Assembly (NCBI GenBank): GCA_018242685.1
Contig: JAFEBM010000050.1
Location: forward strand, 1 to 63,777
Reading direction: 5' to 3'
Origin: Nitrospira sp.
GTDB taxonomy: Bacteria; Nitrospirota; Nitrospiria; Nitrospirales; Nitrospiraceae
Length of the DNA stretch: 63,777 nt
Shown: in pieces, positions 38,377 to 47,222 of the stretch
Layout: each line of letters begins with the position of its first letter
Position numbering within the stretch: the first letter of the stretch is position 1
Position numbers and translations under genes: made by a program
The notes under the pieces: model-generated
Databases searched by the model: none
Told to the model about the DNA's origin: nothing
Seen by the model: the letters and a program-made list of their open reading frames with translations, nothing else

Positions 38377-38390
38377 TAGGGAGTACCCTA
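38377..38390. promoter_or_regulatory. TAGGG-N4-CCCTA palindrome upstream of receiver gene
   Basis: A perfect 5+5 inverted repeat with a four-base spacer lies 104 bases upstream of the receiver gene at 38273. On the minus strand it reads TAGGGTACTCCCTAGT; TCCCTAGT recurs upstream of the genes at 33428 and 36593. It could be an operator for a dimeric regulator such as the LuxR-type protein nearby. Confidence 0.4.
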
Positions 38391-38820
38391 AATACCAATG
38401 GGATATCTGCAATAGATGCACCTGGGGCGCGCCATCGACTCTTCAGCTCGTTTATTGTGAGTTTTCACCTTTGTCTCGGCTTGGTTCTGATTGTTCTGGA
38501 AGAGCACTGTATCGGTGAAGATACAGTTGAATCTGAATCGATACGGCGATCGAAAAATTTCACTGCGGACCCTTTGCAAACACCCGCTTAACGACCTCGT
38601 AGTTGAATGAAGTCGTCGGCGTCAGTGGAATCGTTTCCACACAATAGGACAGCTAGGAATCCCGCTAGTAGCTTTAGCAGGCGCCCAAAACTAAAGAATA
38701 TGGCCGACGATGATGCGAGAGCCGCGGTTTGGCGGCAGCAAGGGCCGCGTCTCTGTCAGCCGGATCGCAATCCGAGATTGGTCGGCTTTCACAAACTCTG
38801 TTGGAATTGGAGGTAAGTCC
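38391..38820. other. Intergenic region upstream of PDZ gene
   Basis: About 430 bases without a supportable gene; short frames here lack ribosome binding sites. Its right end holds GGAGG at 38811-38815, the ribosome binding site for the PDZ protein. It is AT-richer than neighbouring genes and must contain divergent promoters. Confidence 0.45.
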
Positions 38821-39285
38821 ATGTGGAATGGAACAACTGTTGGAGCCGCAATGGTGTTCGGTCTCTTGCTGAGCGGTTCGCTTTACGCTGCGGATCAACC
38901 CGGTCAGGTAGGTCAAGTTCCTGCCGCAGGCGTAGCGGGAGGGAAGGGGCCGGATGGAGTGATCGGTGTTTCGCTCCGTATCGGAGCTGAGCGTGTCGGC
39001 GATCCGGCGTCTCTGTACATCGGGAGAGTCCATCGAGAAGGGCCGGCTTACAAGGCGGGGCTTCGGCACGGAGATGAGTTACTGAGCGTCGATGGCACGG
39101 CGGTGTCGGGAAAGAGCTACGAGCAACTGGTCAAGATGGTTCGTGGAGAAGCCGGGAGCACAGTGAAACTACAAATCAAGCGCGAGGGTGAGGGAAGTCC
39201 TCGAGAGATTTCCGTCATGAGAGTGGCCAGTGACAGCCTGGCAAGGAGACCGGCGGAGCATGGCCTCCACAAGGATAAGCCGTAA
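38821..39285 (+). CDS. Secreted single-PDZ-domain protein
   Basis: 154-residue protein with a signal peptide (GAAMVFGLLLSGSLYAAD) and one PDZ domain (about 45-135): GVIGVSLRIG, then IGRVHREGPAYKAGLRHGDELLSVDG and SYEQLVKMVRGEAGSTVKLQI. No protease domain is attached. Such free periplasmic PDZ proteins usually bind C-termini of exported proteins or act as scaffolds. The start at 38821 is fixed by GGAGG eight bases upstream; a longer frame to 38710 lacks one. Confidence 0.86.
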   Translation: MWNGTTVGAAMVFGLLLSGSLYAADQPGQVGQVPAAGVAGGKGPDGVIGVSLRIGAERVGDPASLYIGRVHREGPAYKAGLRHGDELLSVDGTAVSGKSYEQLVKMVRGEAGSTVKLQIKREGEGSPREISVMRVASDSLARRPAEHGLHKDKP

Positions 39286-39632
39286 GTCCAGCCATAGGGC
39301 TCAATCGAGAGAGACCCAGTAGGTGTGCTTTACCAGTCCAAACAAAGGTCGCCGAGGAAGAGCTTTCCATCTGCTCATGTTGTAACGCCGGTGGCCGAAG
39401 ACGTCGAAGTCCGTATGGTTAAGCGTTGAGGTCATCTGCAACTTGCGCAGACCTGTAGCGGTCTCGAATCATCAACCTAAAAGCCTTTCGCCGATTGCTT
39501 AAGCTTCTTTATGCTTAGGCTACGTTATGCTATGTTCTCGTCCAGGAAGGCTGCGTTTCCGAGGGGGGCCGATGCTCTGCAGGGAGAGCGAGACCCACTG
39601 CCGGAGGCAGTCACAATTGGGAGGGAGTCTTT
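39286..39632. other. Intergenic region upstream of TPR-SUMF1 gene
   Basis: 347 bases with no gene that I can support. The last part holds the ribosome binding site GGGAGGGAG six bases before ATG 39633. The segment near 39500 (gcttaagcttctttatgcttaggc) contains short repeats of GCTTA, with no clear structure. Confidence 0.45.
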
Positions 39633-40871
39633 ATGAGGCAGTCCCTTGGGATACTGGGTTTTGTCATCTGTTTGAGGCTGACCGCTGCTTCCATGACGGT
39701 GTCGGCAGCCGAGACCGGCGAGCAAGACTTTGCCAAAGGGGAGGCTCTACTGAAGAAGCAGCAGTATGCGGAAGCGCGCACGATGTTGGAAGCCGGCATC
39801 ATGAAGAACTCCTCGAATGTGCAGGCTCATTTCAACCTGGCGGAGGCCTGTCGAGGCCTAGCAGCCTGGGCCTGCGCGGAAGAACATTACGAGACCGCGT
39901 TGCATCTGGATGCGAAATCCAGGACCACCGGGATGAGAGATCTTCGGTTACGCAGGTTGGAGGTGTGGCGCTCGCTGGAGGAAGTGACGGCATGGCGGTT
40001 GCTGGAGGAAGCGAAAGAGTTGATTGCCGGTGGGCATACTGAACCGGACCAGATGAAGAAGGCGGAGGAGGCCTTGGACGGCGCCAATGAGTTAGGGCTC
40101 AACCAAGAGCAACAGACTGTCTATCAGCAGTTACAAGCGAAACTCCCTGGGCGGCCTTCGACTACCGTACTAGATAGCCTGAAACCAAGTGAGACGCCGA
40201 TGGCCCTGGTGCCGGCAGGAGAGTTCACGATGGGAAGCACCATGGCAGACGATGAAAAGCCGGTGCATCGCGTCTATCTCGACGCCTTCTCTATGGACAA
40301 GTATCACGTGACGGTGGGGCAGTATGCCAAGTATCTGGAGGCGACGGACAAGGAGGCGCCGCCGGAGTGGGATATCATGAACCAACCTCGGCATCAGAAA
40401 CGCCCGGTCGTCAATATCAGCTGGTCGGAGGCCGCTTTGTATTGCAAATGGGCCGGCAAGCGTCTGCCGACCGAGGCGGAGTGGGAAAAGGCGGCGCGAG
40501 GGACGGATGGCCGCCTCTATCCCTGGGGCAACGAGAGGCCCACCAGGCTCCATGCGAATTTCGGCAAGAAGGAATGGGCGAACCATATGGCGTTGGTTCC
40601 GGTAGGAATGTTCGAAATGGGCAAGAGTCCCTACGGCATTTACGACATGGCCGGCAATGCCTGGGAATGGGTCAACGACTGGTATGACCATGACTACTAC
40701 AAGAAGAGCCCGGCCAAGAATCCACAGGGGCCGACGAAGGGTAAGTCTAAAGTCGTGCGAGGCGGTAATTGGCTTTATCTTCAGGAATTTCTGCGTTCGT
40801 CCTTCCGGTTCAATGCCGAACCATCGAGTCGGCAGTTCGGTTACGGGTTCCGTTGCGCGAAGACCCCATAG
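39633..40871 (+). CDS. Exported TPR plus formylglycine-enzyme-like (SUMF1) domain protein
   Basis: 412 residues: signal peptide (1-25), a TPR-like helical region (about 30-150; AEARTMLEAGI, VQAHFNLAEACRGL) and a C-terminal sulfatase-modifying-factor domain (about 190-410). The latter has VPAGEFTMGS, the NISWSEAALYCKWAGKRLPTEAEWE block, NAWEWVNDWYD and the terminal GYGFRCAK. The paired cysteines used by true formylglycine-generating enzymes are not both evident, so catalysis is uncertain; many bacterial homologues act as binding or scaffolding domains. A second SUMF1 protein lies at 47681. Confidence 0.88.
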   Translation: MRQSLGILGFVICLRLTAASMTVSAAETGEQDFAKGEALLKKQQYAEARTMLEAGIMKNSSNVQAHFNLAEACRGLAAWACAEEHYETALHLDAKSRTTGMRDLRLRRLEVWRSLEEVTAWRLLEEAKELIAGGHTEPDQMKKAEEALDGANELGLNQEQQTVYQQLQAKLPGRPSTTVLDSLKPSETPMALVPAGEFTMGSTMADDEKPVHRVYLDAFSMDKYHVTVGQYAKYLEATDKEAPPEWDIMNQPRHQKRPVVNISWSEAALYCKWAGKRLPTEAEWEKAARGTDGRLYPWGNERPTRLHANFGKKEWANHMALVPVGMFEMGKSPYGIYDMAGNAWEWVNDWYDHDYYKKSPAKNPQGPTKGKSKVVRGGNWLYLQEFLRSSFRFNAEPSSRQFGYGFRCAKTP

Positions 40872-40933
40872 CTATTGACCGTTGACGGAATCAGGGTTTT
40901 ACGCCGACAATTCACCCTACCGGGGTTCCTTTT

Positions 40934-41428
40934 CTACTGTTTGTGCCGGACAGCGGCGCCTTCCTGGTCCGCGGCAAATCGGTACATGTCATGACAAGCC
41001 GTGCAGCGAGCCGTCATGCTCGATAACCGTTGTAAGATTTGCTGAGGCGTCTCGTGCCGCGCGATCGCATCCGCCAGCGCATCCATGTCTTTGTGGATCG
41101 ACATGCCCATCTGCTTGAACGGCAGCGGCAACTTGGCCATGATCGTCGGCTCCACGTCCGCCGCCATGTTCATTCCAACCGCCCTCGCTGTTGCCTCCAT
41201 CTGCGTCGGATCAGGATTCGGCTCTCCCAGTCCTCTGATAATCCCGTCCACCGCTTTCAAAAGCAGGCGCATTTCCGCGAGGATTTGATCGCGTTCTACC
41301 GCTGCCAGCAGTATTTCCACCCGGCCGTCACTTCCCGTTTCCGTCACACCCTTGATAAAGAACCATCCGCCCATGCTCAGTGTGACAACCCACAAGGTGA
41401 TAGCGACTATGCAAAAATTTCGCTTCAT
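40934..41428 (-). CDS. Membrane-anchored monohaem cytochrome c (c'-like)
   Basis: 164 residues with an N-terminal membrane or signal helix (IVAITLWVVTLSMGGWFF) and a helical domain ending in one haem motif CTACH at residues 142-146. A late CxxCH in a four-helix-like chain is the arrangement of cytochrome c' or c556. I start at ATG 41428 with AAGGA upstream; 13 further codons are open. It is convergent with the SUMF1 gene. The role may be electron storage or NO/stress sensing; nothing proves it. Confidence 0.8.
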   Translation of the reverse strand: MKRNFCIVAITLWVVTLSMGGWFFIKGVTETGSDGRVEILLAAVERDQILAEMRLLLKAVDGIIRGLGEPNPDPTQMEATARAVGMNMAADVEPTIMAKLPLPFKQMGMSIHKDMDALADAIARHETPQQILQRLSSMTARCTACHDMYRFAADQEGAAVRHKQ

Positions 41429-41742
41429 CTCATTCCTTTCAAGAGTCGATCTGCTAAACCATTGCAAGGAGAGAACCGACTTGCCCGAACGTATTGTACG
41501 GTTTCACGAAGGGTATTCAGGCGCTTAGCTGAGTCTCAGCAGTAAGGCGGTGGCTCTTTGCGACAGGGAGCAAGAAGCCTCTGTTACAGAAGGCGACAAA
41601 CATAAGAATTCACGCACCACAAAGCCGACCGACGACTGATCTTCGAACTGCAGCGGCCGGAAACGTCAGCCCCAAAGCGACGAGTTCGATCCGATAGGAC
41701 GGAAGCAGTACGATATCGGCAGCGTTAAACTGCCCTGGCCCT
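41429..41742. other. Intergenic region between cytochrome c and hybrid kinase
   Basis: 314 bases without a supportable gene. It holds the third GCGACAG repeat and should include the promoter of the cytochrome gene and the 3' end of the hybrid kinase. A 74-codon minus-strand frame overlapping the kinase end lacks any recognisable composition and is not called. Confidence 0.45.
41560..41600. repeat. GCGACAG hairpin repeat, copy 3
   Basis: GCGACAGGG at 41560, then an A/G spacer, then CTCTGTTACAGAAGGCGACAAA, aligning over its full length with copy 1 at 32402. The stem has two mismatches. It is followed by AT-rich DNA. Confidence 0.65.
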
Positions 41743-44259
41743 TCAAACTTCGCACGGCATTCGCCATGCGTCCTGCCCACTGTCCATTGCCTCCACCCCC
41801 TCGCCGCAGCCTCGCTTCCTGACCGCCTCCACAATCACATCGTAGAGTTGTTCGACCGCCGATTCTTTCGTCATGAGCCCGACGGCCCCGGCCCGCTTCA
41901 TCGCCTCTTCATTCGCCTTGGCGGCGTTCACCGAGAGTCCCACGACGATCGTCTCCGGATAGCGGCGTTTGATCAGCCTCGTCACTTCAATCCCGTTCAT
42001 CTTCGGCATGTTAATGTCCATCACCACCACCGTGGGGCGCCGTCGGTCCACCAGCTGGAGGGCTTCTTCGCCATTGGCCGCCTCGCCTACCAATTCGATG
42101 GTCGCATACGCGTCCAGAATCGCTTGCAAACCCTGACGGACCATGACGTGGTCGTCCACCAACAGGACACGGATTCGGGAAGCAGAGGGTTGCAAGGTTG
42201 AGGCAGGAGTTTTCGTCGGACCCGCAACCTTACCCTTGCCGTTCATCTCGCCGTTCCCGACCAATGGCAAGACCAGCGTCGCCGTGGTGCCTTGTCCCGA
42301 CAAGGACTGCAGGTCGAACGACCCGCCCAACGCCCGCATGCGCTCGTGAATACTGAAGAGCCCGAATTTTGACGAAATGCCTCCATGAGGTGTTCCATCG
42401 GTGGCAAGAGCAAGATCGAACCCTTTTCCTTCATCTTGCACGGTAATACAGAGATTCCCTTCTCGCTGCTCCATCGTGAGACTGGCCTCTGCCGTCCCGG
42501 CATGTTTCGCCGAGTTGATCAGGAGCTCCCGTACGGATTGGAAGAGCACCACCACTTGGTCTTCCGGAAGCGTGAGTTCCCAATTCTCCGGCACAGTAAC
42601 GGTGACGGTCTGCTCATATCTCTGCATGTTCGTGCCGAGCCACTGAAGCGCCGCCGCCAAGCCATGATCTCGCAGAACGGTGGGGCTTAAGTCCGAGACC
42701 AGCGTGCGGGTATACTGGAGGGCCTCGGCTAACACGTCGTCCGTCTCCTTCATTAGTTTGGCCGCCGCGGGCGCCATCTCGGCCAGTAGCCGTTTGCCTT
42801 GGCCGAGCTTGATCTTCCCGAGGACCAGTATTTGCTGCAAATGGTCGTGCAGTTCGATCGCCAGACGCTTGCGCTCCCGCTGCTCGGCCAGATTCAGCTC
42901 GCTCGCCAAGGCTCGCAAGCGGTCCTGCGACTGCACAAGATCCCGCGTGCGGTCCTCGACTTGCGCTTCGAGCTCCACAGCAAATGACCGCAGCCGTTCT
43001 TGGAGCGCGTTACGTTCGGTGATGTCCCGCATTTCGATGATCGTGCCGGTGGGTTGCCCATCCGACCCAGGGATCGGACTGGCGGTAAAGGCGACAGCGT
43101 AGAAACGACCATCCGGATGGATGAATATTTCTTCACCCTGCATCCGATTGTCATTGAGGAAGGCTCGTTCGATCGGACACTCTTCCAGCGGATAAGGACG
43201 TCCATCCGGGCGAGTGTGGTGAATGAATTTGTGAAGATGTCGTCCGCGGACTTGGTTCATCGTAAATCCGGTGAGGGTTTCAGCGGCGGGATTCATGAAC
43301 ACACAATGCTGGCGTTCATCGATGATCAAAAGGGCGACACTTGCGTTGTCGGTGACTGATTTGAGCAGACGCTGCTGCTCGGCGAGTGATTGCTCCGCTT
43401 CTTTGCGCTCAGTGATGTCCGTGACGGCGGCGACAACGCCCAAGACCCGGCCAAGGCTGTCGCGCACAGAGGCCACGTCGTTATACACCCACACGATCGA
43501 GCCGTCCTGACGGAGATAGCGCTTCTCGACAACGAAGTTCGGCCCGCCCTGAACCAGTGCGCGGAATTGTTCCGCGTTGGCGGACAGATCCTCGGGGTGC
43601 GTAATGTCGTACATCCGCAGGTTCAAGAGTTCTTCGCGCGAGCGACCGACGATATCGCAATACCGGTCGTTGACGAGGGTGAAGCGGCCGGTCAAGTCCG
43701 TCTGCGCGATGCCGCCGGTGGTCTGATTGAATACCGCTCGGAACTGTTCCTCGCTCCGGCGCAAGATCGCTTCTTCGCAGCGTTTGCGCTCGGTGATGTC
43801 GAGCACCGAACCGATATAGCCGAGAAACTCGCCCTTCGACCCGAACCGAAGGTGTCCCGCATCGATCGCCCAACGGTATTCGCCGTCGTGCCGGCGCAGG
43901 CGATAGTCGAAAGTAAACGGCAGGCGCTTCTCATTTGCATCCGAAAACATTCGCGTCGTTCGCTCGCGATCCTCGGGATGAACCGCGTCGAGCCAGCCGA
44001 AGCCGTCCTGACCGAGCCCCTCCTGTTCACTCTGGCCGGTAAACTGATACCACCCTCGCGAGAGAAACGAGCAGGAGCCGTCCGGTTCGGTGACCCACAG
44101 CATGACCGGGGCGGTATCGGCCAAATTGCGAAAGCGAGCTTCGCGCTCGCGCCGTTCTTCAGTGACTCGATCTTGCGGAGCGCCTTCTTCGCTGTCACCC
44201 GACTCGCGTGAGAGGTGTTTTCTATCGGAGTCTTCTGTTTTCATTTCGTTACTATCCAT
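41743..44259 (-). CDS. Hybrid PAS sensor histidine kinase with C-terminal receiver
   Basis: 838 residues, no membrane segment. Three PAS domains (about 40-165, 170-295, 300-430) are followed by a coiled coil and a HisKA_3 domain with the phosphoacceptor His in AIELHDHLQQ near 468. A HATPase with DEGKGF comes next, and a receiver (about 690-805; LLVDDH, VVMDINMPKMNG, Lys in LMTKES) completes the chain. The first PAS is nearly the same as in the kinase at 33428, and the receiver resembles the receiver-only proteins between them, so this cluster grew by duplication. The internal receiver lacks an output domain; phosphotransfer to another protein is likely. Confidence 0.93.
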   Translation of the reverse strand: MDSNEMKTEDSDRKHLSRESGDSEEGAPQDRVTEERREREARFRNLADTAPVMLWVTEPDGSCSFLSRGWYQFTGQSEQEGLGQDGFGWLDAVHPEDRERTTRMFSDANEKRLPFTFDYRLRRHDGEYRWAIDAGHLRFGSKGEFLGYIGSVLDITERKRCEEAILRRSEEQFRAVFNQTTGGIAQTDLTGRFTLVNDRYCDIVGRSREELLNLRMYDITHPEDLSANAEQFRALVQGGPNFVVEKRYLRQDGSIVWVYNDVASVRDSLGRVLGVVAAVTDITERKEAEQSLAEQQRLLKSVTDNASVALLIIDERQHCVFMNPAAETLTGFTMNQVRGRHLHKFIHHTRPDGRPYPLEECPIERAFLNDNRMQGEEIFIHPDGRFYAVAFTASPIPGSDGQPTGTIIEMRDITERNALQERLRSFAVELEAQVEDRTRDLVQSQDRLRALASELNLAEQRERKRLAIELHDHLQQILVLGKIKLGQGKRLLAEMAPAAAKLMKETDDVLAEALQYTRTLVSDLSPTVLRDHGLAAALQWLGTNMQRYEQTVTVTVPENWELTLPEDQVVVLFQSVRELLINSAKHAGTAEASLTMEQREGNLCITVQDEGKGFDLALATDGTPHGGISSKFGLFSIHERMRALGGSFDLQSLSGQGTTATLVLPLVGNGEMNGKGKVAGPTKTPASTLQPSASRIRVLLVDDHVMVRQGLQAILDAYATIELVGEAANGEEALQLVDRRRPTVVVMDINMPKMNGIEVTRLIKRRYPETIVVGLSVNAAKANEEAMKRAGAVGLMTKESAVEQLYDVIVEAVRKRGCGEGVEAMDSGQDAWRMPCEV

Positions 44260-44483
44260 GCTGCGCTACAGGTTTCATCGCTTCCCGATCGCGATCATTG
44301 CGCGGATCCACCAGATTGTTTGCGCTTTCTGCACCGCTGTTTGAATCGGACCATGCACATGCCGAGATCATCTCAGGTGAAAGAGGCTGCCTCAATATGC
44401 GGTAGGAGACCGAGTAAAGAACGAATCCGCAGCCTATGGACGGTAGTATAGGTGAACGCCCCAATATAAAAACTAGTGCAATT

Positions 44484-44564
44484 CCTAGCCCACATTATTC
44501 ATGACGGTTCGCGGCGATATCTCGAAGGTTGCAGCAGAAGCGTCCATGATTAATGTGGGTTAGG
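44484..44564. repeat. Long imperfect inverted repeat (MITE- or REP-like hairpin)
   Basis: Left arm 44484-44506 (starts CCTAGCCCACATTATTCATG) pairs with right arm 44541-44564 (ends CATGATTAATGTGGGTTAGG) with two mismatches and one bulge, around a 34-base loop. The right arm overlaps the stop codon of the CopD-like gene. No T-run follows, so it is not a classic terminator. Confidence 0.75.
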
Positions 44565-45036
44565 ACCGAGCCATCACTGTCGCCGCCACCAATACACCCA
44601 GGGCGATCAACAGTGACAATCGAGGCAGCCAGCGGGCGGTTTTGAAGACGACCTGATCACTGGGAGTTCGCTGGGAATCCGGTAGGGCACTGACTCGACC
44701 GACCTGAGGACCGAAGACAAGATCATGGAGGAGAGTCAAGAGCAACAACAGGGCAACCAACATCAACTTCACGGTCACAATCCCCGGCCACGAGGCCGGG
44801 CTCGTCACATGGACACCCCGCAGGGACAGTAGCATCGGGCCGGTGACGAGTAATATCCCGATGGCAACCCACACAATAGGGCGAAACCGCAGCGCCGCAG
44901 ACCGAAACAGCGCCATGAATTCCGGCGCCGCCTTCCGGCCTCTGACTAACGGCGCCAAGACCAACGAGAGAAAAATCATCCCGCCGATCCAGGTGACGGC
45001 GGCAAGGATGTGTAGGACAACCAGAGTGGAATACAT
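44560..45036 (-). CDS. CopD-like four-helix membrane protein
   Basis: 158 residues with four predicted membrane helices. The start MYSTLVVLHILAAVTWIGGMIF and the His/Trp pattern resemble the CopD/YcnJ and DUF2269-type family of small integral membrane proteins with possible haem or copper ligands (His9, Trp16). It lies 91 bases downstream of the pentahaem cytochrome gene on the same strand and may be co-transcribed. Its stop codon falls in the arm of the 44484-44564 inverted repeat. The assignment to copper import is by family name only. Confidence 0.7.
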   Translation of the reverse strand: MYSTLVVLHILAAVTWIGGMIFLSLVLAPLVRGRKAAPEFMALFRSAALRFRPIVWVAIGILLVTGPMLLSLRGVHVTSPASWPGIVTVKLMLVALLLLLTLLHDLVFGPQVGRVSALPDSQRTPSDQVVFKTARWLPRLSLLIALGVLVAATVMARS

Positions 45037-45127
45037 GCGGCCTCAGTCGTTGAAGAGAGCTATCGTTGTAACATGGGACGATAGACAATGAGCGAAAATG
45101 ATTTGCTCTATCCAGGTGTTGTGATTC

Positions 45128-46393
45128 TCAGCTGTGACCTGGCGCGGCGCAGGCGAGGCCGGTATTCTGTCCAGCCTGCTCGAAGGAATCCGCCAGATTG
45201 CCGGTTAAGGGAACCTGTCGTTCATAGACTGTAAAGTTGTAAGGGTCCTTTGCGGTGAGGCCGTACTTGTCGATGAGCATCTGATGTTGCCGTTCCGTCT
45301 GGATGTGGTAGCGCACCTTCGTGATTAATTTGAGTCCGGCACTGTCCTTTGGTAATTGATACTCGAACGTATAATCCCGGCCGGCCAACGGCACGAGGCG
45401 ATTGTCATGCAGCTCGATGATCACCGGCTGCCACATGATCCATCGACCCATCGTATCCGACTGCTGTTCCAACACCTTTCCGTTTTGATCCTCGACGGCA
45501 AATTCGACCGTGAAGTGGCGATCAGGGTCCCCCGTCGGGAGTTTGTGTCCTGCGCCCGCATTGATCAATGTCAGCGTGAGTCGGACCTTATCGCCTGGTT
45601 TGGGTTCGGCCGGATCGGCAACCACCTTCACATCGATCGCCCGCTTGACCATCGAGAGGTCGTGTCCGCCACGCCAGAGGTGTTGGCGGCCCTGGCGGAC
45701 GGGTCCGCCTATAGCAACCGCCCGTTCGATCTCCGGCATATGACAGTTTTGACAAATGAACCCTCGTTCCTTACTCCAGTAGCCGTCCTCAAATTCAGGA
45801 TAGGTGCCGCAAGGCCCGCCATTGTAAAACTGGGCCGGTCCCCCCACGACGCTGTGGCAGCGATAACACATCTGCGTGGTGCGAAACATCGGATCGTACT
45901 TCGTCGGATGGGGGGCTTTGGCATCCTCGAACGGTCCCAGGATCACTCCGTCTCGGACATGGCAAGCCGCACAGGTCACGCCTTCCCGCTGATAGTCCGC
46001 ATCGTAGTGAGGATTGGGCTCCTGCACGGCGCGTTCGACTCGGTCTCGCGGGATCTCCTTAATCAACGTCGGTTGCTGATTTTCCAGCGGCGTATGACAG
46101 TTAAGACAGACCCACGTGTGTTTATCTTTCGTCCAATAGGCCTGGAAGAATGGATCGTCATAGGCCTGTGCGTGAATAGTGGTCTTCCACTCCTTGTAGA
46201 TGTCGGTATGGCAGGTTCCGCAGGATTCGGCCTTGAGACTTGTCAAACCTTCCGGAATCTTTTGATGGGGAATGGCATTGGCATAGTCCGACCGCAGTCC
46301 AAAAATGACAGTCGGTTTGACCTCTGTGTAATACAGGTATGTGAGCCCGCTCAGGACGACGAGTCCGATCAGAATTTTCTTGAACCACCGCAT
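45128..46393 (-). CDS. Membrane-anchored pentahaem cytochrome c (c554-like)
   Basis: 421 residues with an N-terminal anchor (ILIGLVVLSGLTYLYY) and five haem motifs at residues 58 (CGTCH), 96 (CLNCH), 141 (CAACH), 176 (CYRCH) and 214 (CQNCH). They are followed by a C-terminal domain of about 200 residues with a beta-rich look (VRLTLTLINAGAGHKLPTGDPDRHFTV) and no haem. The haem part resembles the cytochrome c554 family; the extra domain is similar to those in other multihaem proteins. It is 55 bases downstream of the VTT-domain gene. It likely moves electrons at the outer face of the inner membrane. Confidence 0.88.
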   Translation of the reverse strand: MRWFKKILIGLVVLSGLTYLYYTEVKPTVIFGLRSDYANAIPHQKIPEGLTSLKAESCGTCHTDIYKEWKTTIHAQAYDDPFFQAYWTKDKHTWVCLNCHTPLENQQPTLIKEIPRDRVERAVQEPNPHYDADYQREGVTCAACHVRDGVILGPFEDAKAPHPTKYDPMFRTTQMCYRCHSVVGGPAQFYNGGPCGTYPEFEDGYWSKERGFICQNCHMPEIERAVAIGGPVRQGRQHLWRGGHDLSMVKRAIDVKVVADPAEPKPGDKVRLTLTLINAGAGHKLPTGDPDRHFTVEFAVEDQNGKVLEQQSDTMGRWIMWQPVIIELHDNRLVPLAGRDYTFEYQLPKDSAGLKLITKVRYHIQTERQHQMLIDKYGLTAKDPYNFTVYERQVPLTGNLADSFEQAGQNTGLACAAPGHS

Positions 46394-46448
46394 CGATCTC
46401 TCCGTTTCCCTGCCCCACGATCGATATCACAGGGTATGGGCCTCTCTG

Positions 46449-47183
46449 TTATCGCTTGGATTGTGAAGGGCGAATGAACTTACGATACACCACGGGCATG
46501 AGAAATAGCAGGCCCAGCAGCGTGAACGCGAGGAGGAGCCGAGGAGAAGCCAATTCGGCGAGCGAATTGATCGTACCCAATTGACGGCCGGCGAAGGTGT
46601 AGGCGAGACTGCCGGGGATAATGCCGAGGGCCGTCGCGGCGACGTACGTCCCTACGGACACTCTCGTCAATCCGGAGAGCAGATTCACGAGGAAAAAGGG
46701 GAACAGCGGAATGAGCCGCAACATGAGAAGATAGTTGAAGGCGTTTTGGGTAAAACCCTCCTGAAACGCCGAGAGCCGGTCGCCGAACCGTCGTTCCACC
46801 CAACCACGAAACAGGTACCGGGCGGCCAGAAACGCGAGTGTGGCTCCGGTCGTGGCTCCGATATTCACATAGAGCGCGGCCCACACACTCCCGAAGAGGA
46901 ACCCTCCGGCAAGCGTCATCAGGGTCGCTCCCGGCAACGAGAAGGCTGTCTGGGTGACATAGGTCAGGATGAACAATGCCACGGCTGATACGTAATGCTC
47001 CTCGGTAAAGGCGAGGAGCTTGTCCCGGTTGGCTTTCAGCACGTCGAGCGAGACATAGGCCATGAGGTCGAAAAAATAAAAGGCGCCGATCACGGCCAGA
47101 AAGACGACTGCGACGATGGCCTTCCCTTTGGTCGAGGCCCGGCTCCGCACATCGGGTGTCAGGATCTGTTCCTCGGATGACAT
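46449..47183 (-). CDS. VTT-domain (TVP38/TMEM64, DedA-like) membrane protein
   Basis: 244 residues with about six membrane segments. The VTT/SNARE-associated motif is visible as LPGATLMTLAGGFLFGSVWAAL, then GATTGATLAFLAARYLFRGW and RLIPLFPFFLVNLLSGLTRV. Family members are linked to lipid scrambling and membrane homeostasis; in bacteria near cytochrome or mercury genes the role is unknown. It is divergent from 47223, with a 39-base gap, and is first in the VTT-cytochrome-CopD gene row. Confidence 0.88.
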   Translation of the reverse strand: MSSEEQILTPDVRSRASTKGKAIVAVVFLAVIGAFYFFDLMAYVSLDVLKANRDKLLAFTEEHYVSAVALFILTYVTQTAFSLPGATLMTLAGGFLFGSVWAALYVNIGATTGATLAFLAARYLFRGWVERRFGDRLSAFQEGFTQNAFNYLLMLRLIPLFPFFLVNLLSGLTRVSVGTYVAATALGIIPGSLAYTFAGRQLGTINSLAELASPRLLLAFTLLGLLFLMPVVYRKFIRPSQSKR

Positions 47184-47222
47184 TGCAACCCTCTGTCTGA
47201 CTCCGTACAGGAATTCGCCACG

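Noticed and set aside
41610..41834. 74-codon minus-strand frame at the end of the hybrid kinase
   Set aside because: It mostly overlaps the kinase in another frame, with no recognisable motif or ribosome binding site.
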